DNA of 64,000 nucleotides. It comes from Caldilineaceae bacterium (GTDB lineage: Bacteria > Chloroflexota > Anaerolineae > Caldilineales > Caldilineaceae). Below, piece after piece: positions 28,979 through 44,807 of the stretch (positions are counted from its first letter, which is position 1; every line of letters begins with the position of its first letter). The position numbers were made by a program, and so were the translations under genes. The notes under the pieces were generated by a model. That model made no database searches, was not told the DNA's origin, and was given only the letters and a program-made list of their open reading frames with translations. The stretch spans positions 1 to 64,000 of the forward strand of contig JAPKMW010000006.1 in assembly GCA_026645575.1 (NCBI GenBank), written 5' to 3'.

Positions 28979-29941
28979 CTATAGGCGTTCTGCAATGCGA
29001 AGTTTGGCCGAGCGACTGCGTGGGTTGTGGGTAAGTTCCGCGTCGGTTGCTATCTTCGGTTTGCGTGTCAAAATGGTTACACTAGGGTTCCGTTCGTATC
29101 CTCCCTGTAGTAGGCTGTCATCCCGCACATAAGCGCTGGCTTCTTTTTGTAGCCAATGTTTCACAATGCGATCTTCCAAGCTATGAAAGGTCAGCACCGC
29201 CAACCGACCTCCCGGCATTAATAGGTCGAGGCACTGGGGCAGCACCCGTTCCAGTTGGGTCAACTCTTCGTTGACGGCGATCCGTAATGCTTGAAAGGTG
29301 CGCGTCGCCGGATGGAGCCGATTGCCCCGTCGCCCGCCACAAGCCCGTTCAACTGCTGCAGCCAGTTGGCCGGTTGTGGTAAAGGGGCGCTGTTGCACCA
29401 GATAGCGGGCAATCCGTCGGCTTTCCCGCTCTTCGCCATATTGATAGATCAGATCGGCCAGTTCTCGTTCCGGCCAGGTGTTGACCACGTCGGCGGCGCT
29501 CTGCCCGTGGTGCGGGTCAAAACGCATATCAAGCGGGCCATCCTGGCTGAAAGCGAAGCCCCGTTCCGGCGTTTCCAGCTGAAAGCTGCTAACGCCTAAA
29601 TCCAACAAGATGGCGTTGACGGCGGTAAAACTGTGTGTCGTCGCCATCTTGTGCATTTCACCAAAATTGCCCTGCGTCAGGGTAAGCCGGCCAGTCGCAA
29701 TCTCTGTTGCAAAGCGCCTTTCATTGCGACGTATGGCCGCCGGGTCCGCATCGATGCCCAACACCTTGCCGTCGGGGGCGCTTTGGGCTAGAAAAGCGGC
29801 AGTATGGCCACCGCCGCCAAGTGTGCCATCAATAATGTGCTGCCCTGGCCCAATTTGTAACCCTTCCAGGATTTCCGCCAACATCACCGGGGTGTGACTG
29901 GCTTCGGGTGGGTCGGCGGCAATCGCTGTGCGCTGCTTCAT
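28979..29941 (-). CDS. rsmH: 16S rRNA (cytosine1402-N4)-methyltransferase RsmH
   Basis: S-adenosylmethionine-dependent enzyme (formerly MraW) that methylates C1402 of 16S rRNA in the decoding centre. Visible are HTPVMLAEILEGL, the SAM-binding DGTLGGGGHTAAFL, GIDADPAAIRRNE, LDLGVSSFQLETPERGFAF, and the C-terminal LTFHSLEDRIVKHWL. Length, 320 residues, is normal. No clear Shine-Dalgarno was seen. It is second in the dcw cluster, 15 bases after mraZ; a 178-base gap without a gene separates it from ftsL. Confidence 0.96.
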   Translation of the reverse strand: MKQRTAIAADPPEASHTPVMLAEILEGLQIGPGQHIIDGTLGGGGHTAAFLAQSAPDGKVLGIDADPAAIRRNERRFATEIATGRLTLTQGNFGEMHKMATTHSFTAVNAILLDLGVSSFQLETPERGFAFSQDGPLDMRFDPHHGQSAADVVNTWPERELADLIYQYGEERESRRIARYLVQQRPFTTTGQLAAAVERACGGRRGNRLHPATRTFQALRIAVNEELTQLERVLPQCLDLLMPGGRLAVLTFHSLEDRIVKHWLQKEASAYVRDDSLLQGGYERNPSVTILTRKPKIATDAELTHNPRSRSAKLRIAERL

Positions 29942-29956
29942 GAAAAATCGGTTCGA

Positions 29957-30391
29957 TTAAATTTGTAACGCTGCAAAAAATTCTTGATCAAACTCACCGC
30001 TATTGAGCGGACCTAATACCTTTTCATCCCACAAGTTGGGTCGCCACAACTCGACAAAGAGATTAACGCCGGCAATAATCACATCCATCTCGATCTGGGC
30101 GTATTCACGTAGCCGCTGGCTAATCAAAATACGCCCCTGCTTATCCGGGATCAGATCCTCAGCGCCGCTGAAAAAGGCCCGGCGCAATTGGGCTGAACGG
30201 GGGTCGGTCAGCGGGAGGGCGCTTACTTTCGCGGCGACCTGTTCCCACGCCGGCATGGGAAAGACCAACAGGCAGCGCTCCATCGGGCTGCGCGTCACCA
30301 CCAAGCCGCGATCCAACTGGTCACGAAATTTAGCAGGTATGGTCAAACGACCTTTGTTGTCTAGCCCGTGGCTAAATTCGCCCAGAAACAT
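29957..30391 (-). CDS. mraZ: Transcriptional regulator MraZ
   Basis: Double AbrB-like DNA-binding protein that autoregulates the dcw cluster. The 144-residue chain carries two SpoVT-AbrB motifs, LDNKGRLTIPAKFRDQL near the N-terminus and PDKQGRILISQRLREYA in the second half; MraZ assembles as rings that bind repeated boxes. Three TGGKN boxes with exact 10-base spacing lie upstream (30506-30530), just downstream of a near-consensus promoter. It is first in the cluster. No obvious Shine-Dalgarno precedes ATG. Confidence 0.95.
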   Translation of the reverse strand: MFLGEFSHGLDNKGRLTIPAKFRDQLDRGLVVTRSPMERCLLVFPMPAWEQVAAKVSALPLTDPRSAQLRRAFFSGAEDLIPDKQGRILISQRLREYAQIEMDVIIAGVNLFVELWRPNLWDEKVLGPLNSGEFDQEFFAALQI

Positions 30392-30431
30392 AGTCAGTAG
30401 TCCCGGTTGCCTTTTCGGCGCGTTTGGTCGT

Positions 30432-30453
30432 GTAGTCCAAAGTCAATTCATTT
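30432..30453. repeat. GTAGTCCAAAGTC repeat copy
   Basis: Twenty-two bases starting GTAGTCCAAAGTCAATTC are identical to 11307-11328, 19 kb away between ftsA and ftsZ. It lies upstream of mraZ. Confidence 0.8.
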
Positions 30454-30497
30454 CATGTGGGTTGTAGGGATAAACGCTAAGTTTCGGCTTTTTTGTT

Positions 30498-30530
30498 CCC
30501 TTTTGTCCCACTTTCCACCACTTTCCCCCA
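30498..30530 (-). promoter_or_regulatory. MraZ-type operator, three direct repeats
   Basis: On the minus strand the boxes TGGGG (30526-30530), TGGTG (30516-30520) and TGGGA (30506-30510) are each separated by 5 bases, two of the spacers being GAAAG. This matches the TGGGN-N5 repeat bound by MraZ in other bacteria and also the AAAGTG-N3 form seen in Mollicutes. It overlaps the expected transcription start. Confidence 0.75.
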
Positions 30531-30531
30531 C

Positions 30532-30560
30532 AGTATAGACAACTTTTTCCGATTTGTCTA
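30532..30560 (-). promoter_or_regulatory. Promoter of the dcw cluster
   Basis: On the minus strand TAGACA (30560-30555), a 17-base spacer and TATACT (30537-30532) match the housekeeping sigma consensus at 5 of 6 in each hexamer. Transcription would begin near 30525, about 134 bases before mraZ. Confidence 0.75.
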
Positions 30561-30743
30561 GTAGGCACATCGATGAATTTGGGATAATTTGGGTATCTAC
30601 CTTACAGTCAGAAGAAAAATTATCTGGTAGTATGGGTTCGTACAGGTCAAACTTTTGACTCACGCCTTTTTTGTGACTTCGTAAGGTGCGTGTGTCAGCC
30701 TTTCGTTTATTGCATGATATTGCGAAATATTTGGGTAATGTTT

Positions 30744-30772
30744 TTGACTTCCTGTACAGAGTATGTTATCAT
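30744..30772 (+). promoter_or_regulatory. Promoter upstream of rpoBC
   Basis: TTGACT (30744-30749), a 17-base spacer and TATCAT (30767-30772) match at 5 of 6 in each hexamer. It points toward rpoB, about 640 bases away, implying a long leader RNA. A nearer promoter is not excluded. Confidence 0.6.
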
Positions 30773-30846
30773 TATTTAGTTACGTATTTTGGGTAGTTTT
30801 CTTTGCAGAAGACATGGCGCTCACTTTACCAAAATTCGACTGTTTA

Positions 30847-30903
30847 GCTGATAGCCGGTTCGTGACCGGCGCTCAGAACGCCGGTTACGAACCGGCTATC
30901 AGC
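30847..30903. repeat. Hairpin of the TAGCCGGT family
   Basis: Arms 30847-30871 and 30879-30903 match at 24 of 25 bases around a 7-base loop. Related to 8700-8734, 41342-41374 and 57255-57317. It would fold near the 5' end of the rpoBC leader. Confidence 0.8.
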
Positions 30904-31003
30904 GGGCTAAATAAGTTACCAAAATTGCACCGCAATCATTTCATTGGGATCAGGTTGGTATACGGAGGGAATGCTACGTAGAGTTAACAAGCTGAGTTAA
31001 CGT

Positions 31004-31063
31004 CATCGTACCAGGTTTCCGTGACGGCCTGATTTTTTTGTTGACCTGATCAACGGTACGATG
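31004..31063 (+). promoter_or_regulatory. Possible attenuator in the rpoBC leader
   Basis: An outer stem CATCGTACC/GGTACGATG (31004-31012, 31055-31063) encloses a smaller CAGG/CCTG hairpin (31012-31031) followed by seven T residues. The two structures share bases and so could be alternatives, as in attenuation. The inner stem is weak. Confidence 0.4.
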
Positions 31064-31140
31064 CGACTTCCTCAACATCTTTGGGCGATCAAACACTTGA
31101 GGAGTGCCATTGCGCAAAAACTAAGGTTCGTAAAAGTATA

Positions 31141-31205
31141 AAGACACCAAACGTGGCGAGTGCGGCAATGTAGCCGGTTAGAGAAACTCACCGCGTTGGT
31201 GTCTT
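31141..31205 (+). promoter_or_regulatory. Long stem-loop in the rpoBC leader
   Basis: AAGACACCAA (31141-31150) pairs perfectly with TTGGTGTCTT (31196-31205), and the stem extends inward with imperfect pairs (ACGTGGCGAGT against ACTCACCGCG). The 20-base stem holds a 24-base loop. Could be a leader structure or another dispersed element. Confidence 0.5.
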
Positions 31206-31258
31206 ATTGTCGTTTTGCCTGCTGTTGGATTTTGTAAGTTATTGTTTGCGGGCGTTAC

Positions 31259-31298
31259 GGTATTGTAGGGGCATGGTATACCATGCCCCTACAATACC
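31259..31298. repeat. Perfect 40-base palindrome
   Basis: GGTATTGTAGGGGCATGGTA followed at once by its exact complement, with no loop base. It lies 118 bases before the rpoB start. Confidence 0.85.
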
Positions 31299-31415
31299 AC
31301 GATGCCTGGTCCGTGCGACACAAATGCATGTAAGCGTGACCATTGCATCGCCGCAATCGTCAGCAGACGTGTTGATGTGAATTTTTAAGCGTGTAGTGTG
31401 AGGAGCGAAGGCCAG

Positions 31416-35292
<3,877 letters not shown>

Positions 35293-35294
<2 letters not shown>

Positions 35295-35446
35295 TGACAA
35301 GGTGACGAGATGACAGGGTGAAGGGGTGAGAAGGTGACAAGGTGACAAGGTGACAGGGTGCAGCAAAAGGAATAACCTTTAGCGACACACTTGTCACCTT
35401 CTCACCCTGTCACCTTGTCACCCTGCCACCTTGTCACCTTGTCATT
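35293..35446. repeat. Inverted array of GGTGACAA words between rpoB and rpoC
   Basis: Several degenerate copies of the 8-base GGTGACAA unit (35293-35360) face a complementary set of TTGTCACC units (35390-35446). In the rpoBC transcript it would form a very long hairpin between the two genes. The same word occurs at 17800 and 52637. Confidence 0.85.
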
Positions 35447-35468
35447 GAACAAGGAGAACTACCGACCT

Positions 35469-40100
<4,632 letters not shown>

Positions 40101-40120
40101 CGTCGGCTTCGGCTGATCAT

Positions 40121-40158
40121 AAAGAAACCCGGAATCTCTAAAGATTCCGGGTTTCTTT
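40121..40158 (+). terminator. Terminator of rpoBC
   Basis: A 17-base perfect stem (40121-40137 and 40142-40158) with a 4-base loop; CCCGGAATCT core, edges A-rich on the left and TTTCTTTT on the right. It begins 21 bases after the rpoC stop. Confidence 0.92.
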
Positions 40159-40215
40159 TACAGTAGGTGCGTTTTCTTTACCCATAGGCATGACGTTTAG
40201 GGCTTTTCGAAAAAG

Positions 40216-40300
40216 GGTATACTCACCTGTCACCGTGAAAGGGTCTTTAGGGTATTGCAGCCGGGAGATTCTTTCAGAATGACAGGCGAGTCTCTAGGGT
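40216..40300. repeat. Hairpin element related to 9794-9870
   Basis: Arms 40226-40246 and 40266-40286 match at 16 of 21 bases. The minus strand aligns with 9794-9870 through flank (GACTCGCCTGTCA), loop (GCAAT) and second arm (AAAGACCCTTTC). Confidence 0.7.
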
Positions 40301-40348
40301 TTCTTTGGTTCTTGTTTAATGGGTATAGGTTTAAAGCATACTCATCGT

Positions 40349-41314
40349 TTACAACCGTTTTTTGATCTGAATATATTCATGGTACGGCGTAAAGCCGAAT
40401 TTACCGTACAAAGCCAAATGGGTCGTCCAATCGATGACACAGCCGTTGACGCCGTTGTTGTAAAGGCGGCGTAACCCAGTGTCCAGCAACGCAGCGCCGT
40501 ACCCTCGCCCCCGTCGGTCTTCGCTCACGCCAATTGGTCCAAGCTGTCCCCAGCGGCGGGGCAACTGGTAGGGGAAGAAGCGCTCAATCGGGCGCAGCGA
40601 ATCCTCAAAGGTCAGTTGACAGAAGCCATCCACCCCCCGTTCACTCCACAGCACCATATAGTCGGAAAGACGATGGTGCGGATGGCGCAGAAATTCTTGA
40701 AATTCAAAATGCCAGCGACCGGGAAACTCACGGGCAAGAAAGGCATCCAGCGCCTCTATATCACTAGCCTGCGCCGGTCGTACAACGCCATCGATTGGGC
40801 GCACCGTGGCCGGCGGTTGATAGCTAGAGAGATTGGCGGCGACATCCCACGTTTGGCGGGCGTTGCCATAACCGCGTCGCTGGAAAAAGGGCGCTGTCTC
40901 CAACGTGCTAGGAATGCCGGGTGCAAAAGGATGTTGACTGGCGCCAATAGTCAGCAACTGACAGTTTTGAGCCGTAAGCCAGCGCTCGCCCCAGGTCAGC
41001 AATGCTGTACCCACGCCTTGGCGTTGATGATCCGGTTTGACGGCAATGGCGTCGATCCAGCCAGCGGTTGCCGGTGCAACGTGGGGCTGCCCTGGTAAGG
41101 TGCTGGCAACCACAAAGCCGACAATGGTCTGGTCGGGCAAAACTGCCAGTCGCCCCTCCTGGCGACCGCCGGTGATCGGGGCTAAATTGAACTCGATCAA
41201 GCGAGGGGCCAAGGCCAGATCGGTGGGGCAGGCAGCGTTCCATACTTCGCTCATGGCAGTGATGTGGGCCGGTTCTTGTGGGTTTAGCGCAAGTAAAGTA
41301 ATGGCAGCGTTCAT
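40349..41314 (-). CDS. GNAT family N-acetyltransferase, two domains
   Basis: A 321-residue protein made of two GNAT (Gcn5-related acetyltransferase) folds. The first has the acetyl-CoA loop VKPDHQRQGVGTALL (about residues 94-108), the second SEDRRGRGYGAALLDTGL (about 265-282), both fitting the Q/R-x-x-G-x-G/A pattern. Tandem GNAT proteins of this type act on aminoglycosides, mycothiol precursors or peptides; the substrate here is unknown. The Shine-Dalgarno is weak. It is convergent with rpoC and followed upstream by a TAGCCGGT hairpin. Confidence 0.85.
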   Translation of the reverse strand: MNAAITLLALNPQEPAHITAMSEVWNAACPTDLALAPRLIEFNLAPITGGRQEGRLAVLPDQTIVGFVVASTLPGQPHVAPATAGWIDAIAVKPDHQRQGVGTALLTWGERWLTAQNCQLLTIGASQHPFAPGIPSTLETAPFFQRRGYGNARQTWDVAANLSSYQPPATVRPIDGVVRPAQASDIEALDAFLAREFPGRWHFEFQEFLRHPHHRLSDYMVLWSERGVDGFCQLTFEDSLRPIERFFPYQLPRRWGQLGPIGVSEDRRGRGYGAALLDTGLRRLYNNGVNGCVIDWTTHLALYGKFGFTPYHEYIQIKKRL

Positions 41315-41341
41315 GATGGGTTACTTTCTTTGGTGATCACT

Positions 41342-41374
41342 CGCTCGTAGCCGGTTCATGACCGGCTACGAGCG
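41342..41374. repeat. Hairpin of the TAGCCGGT family
   Basis: Arms 41342-41355 and 41361-41374, 14 bases each and exact, 5-base loop. The arms equal those at 8700-8734; only the loop differs. Confidence 0.8.
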
Positions 41375-41378
41375 GCCT

Positions 41379-42074
41379 TTATTGCTTTTCAAAAAAACAG
41401 CGGATGCTGTCAGTGATGCCGCGGGCCATGCGCTCCGGTTCTTGGGTTAGCAGCGTTTGGTCACCGCCGATAAAGCCGACCTCCAGGATCAGTGCCGGCG
41501 TACTGGCGTCCAAACGGCGGAAGGCGTGATAATCGGTCATGTTATGGGTGATGGTATTCGGATGATCAGTCAGTCCGGTCGCTGCGCTGTAGAACTGGTC
41601 AAAACAGGCGCCTAAATTTGCCAACTTCTCTGGTACAATTGTGCTGCGGCTGGTGACGGCAAATTTATAGCCGCTGGCATCAATACAACTGTCAGCATGT
41701 AAACTAAGCAAGAGATCAGCTTGCAGCCCGGCAAGGCGGTCATCAAATTCGTTGAGAATGACTACGTTGGCGCCGGCCCATTGCAGTTGCCGCTCTAGCC
41801 GTTCTACAATGGCGGCAATGATCGCCGCTTCGGTGACAGTCGCCTCGCCGTTGGCATCGGTGCAGACCGCCCCTGAATCATTGCCGGCGTGACCGCTGAT
41901 GACGGCAATCTGGCGATTGAAGAGATCCCCCAGCAAGCCGGCGGGCAACCAACTTTGGATCACCGCCAGATCAACCCCGGCGCTGCGCATAGCAATGACC
42001 ACCATGCCCAGCAGCGCAAGGAAACTAATAATTACCAGATAACGTTGAATACTTTGTAATGTTTTATGACGCAC
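41379..42074 (-). CDS. N-acetylmuramoyl-L-alanine amidase, type 3
   Basis: Zinc amidase that cuts between MurNAc and the stem peptide. The 231-residue chain has one N-terminal membrane helix (about residues 13-28), then the Amidase_3 fold: the zinc-binding start ISGHAGNDSGAV, LLSLHADSC with the next zinc His, the Asp/His-rich NMTDYHAFRRLD and the catalytic-Glu segment ALILEVGFIGG. In the first motif HAGND stands where HGGxD is usual. Start is GTG without an obvious ribosome site. It is probably tethered outside the membrane and used in wall turnover or cell separation. Confidence 0.85.
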   Translation of the reverse strand: MRHKTLQSIQRYLVIISFLALLGMVVIAMRSAGVDLAVIQSWLPAGLLGDLFNRQIAVISGHAGNDSGAVCTDANGEATVTEAAIIAAIVERLERQLQWAGANVVILNEFDDRLAGLQADLLLSLHADSCIDASGYKFAVTSRSTIVPEKLANLGACFDQFYSAATGLTDHPNTITHNMTDYHAFRRLDASTPALILEVGFIGGDQTLLTQEPERMARGITDSIRCFFEKQ

Positions 42075-42118
42075 AAGCTGGTTTTAATAGAAAACAAACA
42101 GCATGATCAATAGACCGA

Positions 42119-42202
42119 CCGTAGACTACGTGACCCTGGACTCTGGACTACGGACTCTGGACTACAGACTCTGGACTACAGACTCTGGACTACGGACTAT
42201 TA
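42119..42202. repeat. Tandem GGACTCTGGACTAC array
   Basis: About four copies of a 14-base unit made of two 7-base words (GGACTCT and GGACTAC), all in one orientation. The words are those of the inverted repeat between ftsA and ftsZ. Spacing and unit length exclude a CRISPR array. Confidence 0.85.
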
Positions 42203-42345
42203 CTTATAATTTTTCTTCCTGTGAGTATAGCCCAAGAAATTCTGCTGTCAATTTGTCCTGAAAGCAAAATTGACAAAGGACGCTCCACAAGCTAGACTTG
42301 AGCATACAGAGTTTTCCGTTCAACCGTTTGGATATCGCATTATCT

Positions 42346-43734
42346 ATGTTTAATCTTACGAGTAGTGTTCCGAAATCGTGGCAGACCGTTTCCCGTCAGG
42401 CCGACCGGGCCACCAATGAGGCGACGCCCCACCACAACACGATTCCCCACCAGTCCCATATGGCGCCCCCGCGTGATTTGGGTGGGGTGTTGCGCGAACG
42501 GCGGGAGGCGATGGGCGCTTCGCTGGCGGAAGTGGAAGCTGCCACGCGTATTCGCCAGAAATATCTGGCCGCTTTAGAATCTGATGAATGGTCGCTTCTC
42601 CCCGGCGAGGTAGTGGGCCGCGGCTTTTTGCGCAACTATGCCACCTATCTTGGCCTCGACCCAACTGAGGTTGTCAACCGGCGGCGCGCCATTGCCGATG
42701 GGCAGTTGGCGGCGGCGCTGGCCGGCACTAGCGCCGGCTCGGCTTTGCCGCCGGAGCGTGACATTGATTATCGGCCCAAAGATGTGCATTTGAAAGATGA
42801 ACCCGAAGGAATTCAGCAGCGTGAATTGCGCGTTGGGCCATACCTGACTGTGATTCTCCTGATTGGGGCGCTCTTGCTCATCTGGTGGCTGGCCGGCAAT
42901 TTTGGCCGTGAGATCAGCGCCGGTGTCGGCAATATGCTGGCGGCAGCGCAGACCCGTGGCGCCGAGATGCGCACTAGTAACGTTGCCAATACAGCAGTAA
43001 CGCCCAGCCCCAATATTGGGACTGGTAATTCTGATACGAATGCCGTGCCGGTCAGCGCCAACAACGTTGTGACAAATAGTGTTGCAACAAACAATCTCCA
43101 GGCGGCGCCCACGGCCAGTGATGCTGGTAATAACCCGCCGGCGACGCAAGCCGTTGTTTTGCCAAACCCACCGGTGCAAGACCAACAAGCACAACCTCCG
43201 GAAGGGAGTGCATCCGATCCGCCGTCCGGGTTTACTTTGATCCCGACCAATACACCGCTGCCCACACCAACCGCTACCATACCGATCACACCGACCAATA
43301 CGCCGGAACCAACACCGCTGCCGACCAATACACCGGAACCACCGACACCGACGCCTGTGCCGCTGCCGACCGATACACCGGAACCGCCGCCCACTGCGGC
43401 CCCGCCCGCGGTGGTGGCTGCCGTTTGTGCTGATAGCCGATTGGCCTTTGCCAACCCGGGCGTTGGTCAGGTTTTGAGTGGTGTTGTCTCGATTACCGGA
43501 CGGGCAGCCCACGAAAACCCCGATTATTACAAGTTGGAATATGCTGTTGGCGCCAATGCCGAGGGCGGTTATGTCTACTTTGACGGGAACAAGGGGCAAG
43601 TGGACGGCGGCATCCTGGGTACGCTCAACACCACCGCCCTACCCAACGGGCAATATACACTTCAACTGACGATGGTCGATCTCACAGGTAACTTCCCACC
43701 GCCCTGTCGCGTCTCCATTGTGATTCAAAACTAG
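42346..43734 (+). CDS. RodZ-like helix-turn-helix membrane protein
   Basis: A 462-residue protein. Residues about 40-110 form a HTH_25/Xre-like domain (LGGVLRERREAMGASLAEVEAATRI onward, over two helices). One membrane helix follows (about 165-185, YLTVILLIGALLLIWWLAGNF), then a long Asn/Ala/Thr linker, a Pro-Thr block with TPTPTNTPEP repeats, and a C-terminal beta-sandwich-like domain starting AVCADSRLAFANPG. This is the RodZ layout: cytoplasmic HTH that can bind MreB, and an external domain. The start is uncertain; ATG 42346, TTG 42298 and ATG 42460 all lack a clear Shine-Dalgarno. A hairpin begins directly after the stop. Confidence 0.7.
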   Translation: MFNLTSSVPKSWQTVSRQADRATNEATPHHNTIPHQSHMAPPRDLGGVLRERREAMGASLAEVEAATRIRQKYLAALESDEWSLLPGEVVGRGFLRNYATYLGLDPTEVVNRRRAIADGQLAAALAGTSAGSALPPERDIDYRPKDVHLKDEPEGIQQRELRVGPYLTVILLIGALLLIWWLAGNFGREISAGVGNMLAAAQTRGAEMRTSNVANTAVTPSPNIGTGNSDTNAVPVSANNVVTNSVATNNLQAAPTASDAGNNPPATQAVVLPNPPVQDQQAQPPEGSASDPPSGFTLIPTNTPLPTPTATIPITPTNTPEPTPLPTNTPEPPTPTPVPLPTDTPEPPPTAAPPAVVAAVCADSRLAFANPGVGQVLSGVVSITGRAAHENPDYYKLEYAVGANAEGGYVYFDGNKGQVDGGILGTLNTTALPNGQYTLQLTMVDLTGNFPPPCRVSIVIQN

Positions 43735-43798
43735 GGTAGCGAGTGGCGAGTGGGACGTTACGCATCACTCGCCACTCGCTACCTGCTACTCGCCACTT
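43735..43798. repeat. Inverted GAGTGGC words at a convergent gene end
   Basis: Perfect 18-base arms 43735-43752 and 43766-43783, then a further CTACTCGCCAC unit. The rodZ-like stop abuts the left arm, and the right arm supplies the last codons and the stop of def. Confidence 0.85.
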
Positions 43799-44378
43799 TA
43801 CCCTCAGCCCGTACCAAACGATTCCCGATCCAGGCTTCCTCAATCGGGATAGCATCATAGCCTTCCTCGCCATTCTCGTCGGTTTTCTTAACCAACTTGT
43901 AGAGTTGGGTGGCTTTATCGGTCATTAGTACCCCTTGCAGATGGTCGATTTCGTGCTGAAAGACCCGCGCCAGCCAATCATAGGCTTTGAAACGATATTC
44001 GCGCCCATGGCGATCCTGGGCGCGAAGGAGGATATAGGTGGCGCGATCTACATCTGCCACCAACCCAGGAATGCTGAGACAGCCCTCCTGCCCACACTCT
44101 GACCCTTTGCTGCGGATAATCTCCGGGTTGATCAATTCATAGACGCGCATCGTGTTTTCGGGATCCTCTTCGTCATCGGGATATTCGATGACCGCCACGC
44201 GCAAATCAACCCCCACTTGGGGCGCCGCCAGACCAACGCCTGGGGCTTCACGCATTGTCTCCAACATACGATCTAACAACTGGTGCAATTTTGGACCAAA
44301 GTCGCGCACACGCGTCGCCGGCCGCGCCAAAATTTCGCTTTGGGGGCCACCCACTTGAACAATCTCTAATACGGCCAT
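43779..44378 (-). CDS. def: Peptide deformylase
   Basis: Metalloenzyme that removes the formyl group from nascent proteins. All three motifs are present: GVGLAAPQVG (motif 1), EGCLSIPG (motif 2, the Cys ligand) and QHEIDHLQG (motif 3, HExxH). The 199-residue length is normal, but the last residues (GKVASSR) and the stop are encoded by the GAGTGGC hairpin element, so the C-terminus was probably reset by repeat insertion. ATG follows AGGA at 7 bases. Confidence 0.96.
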   Translation of the reverse strand: MAVLEIVQVGGPQSEILARPATRVRDFGPKLHQLLDRMLETMREAPGVGLAAPQVGVDLRVAVIEYPDDEEDPENTMRVYELINPEIIRSKGSECGQEGCLSIPGLVADVDRATYILLRAQDRHGREYRFKAYDWLARVFQHEIDHLQGVLMTDKATQLYKLVKKTDENGEEGYDAIPIEEAWIGNRLVRAEGKVASSR

Positions 44379-44807
44379 GACATCTTCCTGTAACTATCCA
44401 TCAACGCAATCCCATGACTGCGCTTTGCTGACATCTCTGCTGATAGGCTTACGCCTCTGCTCAGTCTTGCTATCCTGTATTGTAGCGGGGAAAGGCGTAC
44501 AAACGAAATCTGGATCAACATAGTAGTCCAAAGTTGCTTAGTCGCGTAGTCCAAACTCTGCCGAAGAGATTGTGAATGCTCCAGGCGATTTAAAAAGATT
44601 TCTAGAAGCTGACAAAAAAGGCCGTTACCTATTGGCGCTGGCTGCGTCATGGTATAGCGAACGAGGTAGGCGATAATGACAAGCAACTGTAGATGGCGCC
44701 CTATGGTTGCTTGTTGTTAGAAGCCTCGCAAACTATTCTTTTGGACCTGCTGGTGCAACTGTCACCGGCACAGAAAACAAGTTGATTTTTGGAGGCAATG
44801 TACGTAT
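44379..44807. other. Divergent intergenic region
   Basis: Between def and the BNR-repeat gene. It contains a TAGTCC repeat copy (44521-44556). A 106-codon minus frame crosses it, but the translation runs through the repeat and has no ribosome site; I see no real gene. Confidence 0.6.
44521..44556. repeat. TAGTCC repeat copy
   Basis: TAGTAGTCCAAAGTTGCT then 18 bases (44538-44555) identical to 11299-11316. Same family as 30432-30453 and 42119-42202. Confidence 0.75.

Larger units (their letters stand above)
30392..31415. other. 1 kb divergent control region between dcw and rpoBC
   Basis: Contains the dcw promoter and MraZ-type boxes, a dispersed repeat (30432-30453), a strong plus-strand promoter (30744-30772), a TAGCCGGT hairpin, a possible attenuator (31004-31063), a long stem (31141-31205) and a perfect 40-base palindrome. 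Open frames in it are short and run through the repeats; I see no convincing gene. Confidence 0.7.

Noticed and set aside
28806..29132. Plus-strand 108-codon frame across the rsmH-ftsL gap
   Set aside because: Most of it is antisense to rsmH and it lacks a ribosome site; the 178-base gap itself shows no convincing gene.
30448..30663. Minus-strand frame of 71 codons upstream of mraZ
   Set aside because: It covers the dcw promoter and MraZ boxes, has no ribosome site and no recognisable protein pattern.
30763..30981. Plus-strand frame of 72 codons in the rpoBC leader
   Set aside because: It starts at the promoter -10 element and translates the TAGCCGGT hairpin; no ribosome site.
42119..42202. 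Regular short repeats that could suggest a CRISPR array
   Set aside because: The unit is 14 bases, built from two 7-base words without unique spacers, and no cas gene is nearby.
42574..43599. Long minus-strand frame opposite the RodZ-like gene
   Set aside because: It is a shadow of the Pro-Thr coding repeats; its Arg/Gly/Cys-rich translation is typical of antisense to such regions.
44366..44686. Minus-strand frame of 106 codons upstream of def
   Set aside because: It runs through TAGTCC repeat words and overlaps the def start; no Shine-Dalgarno or family likeness.
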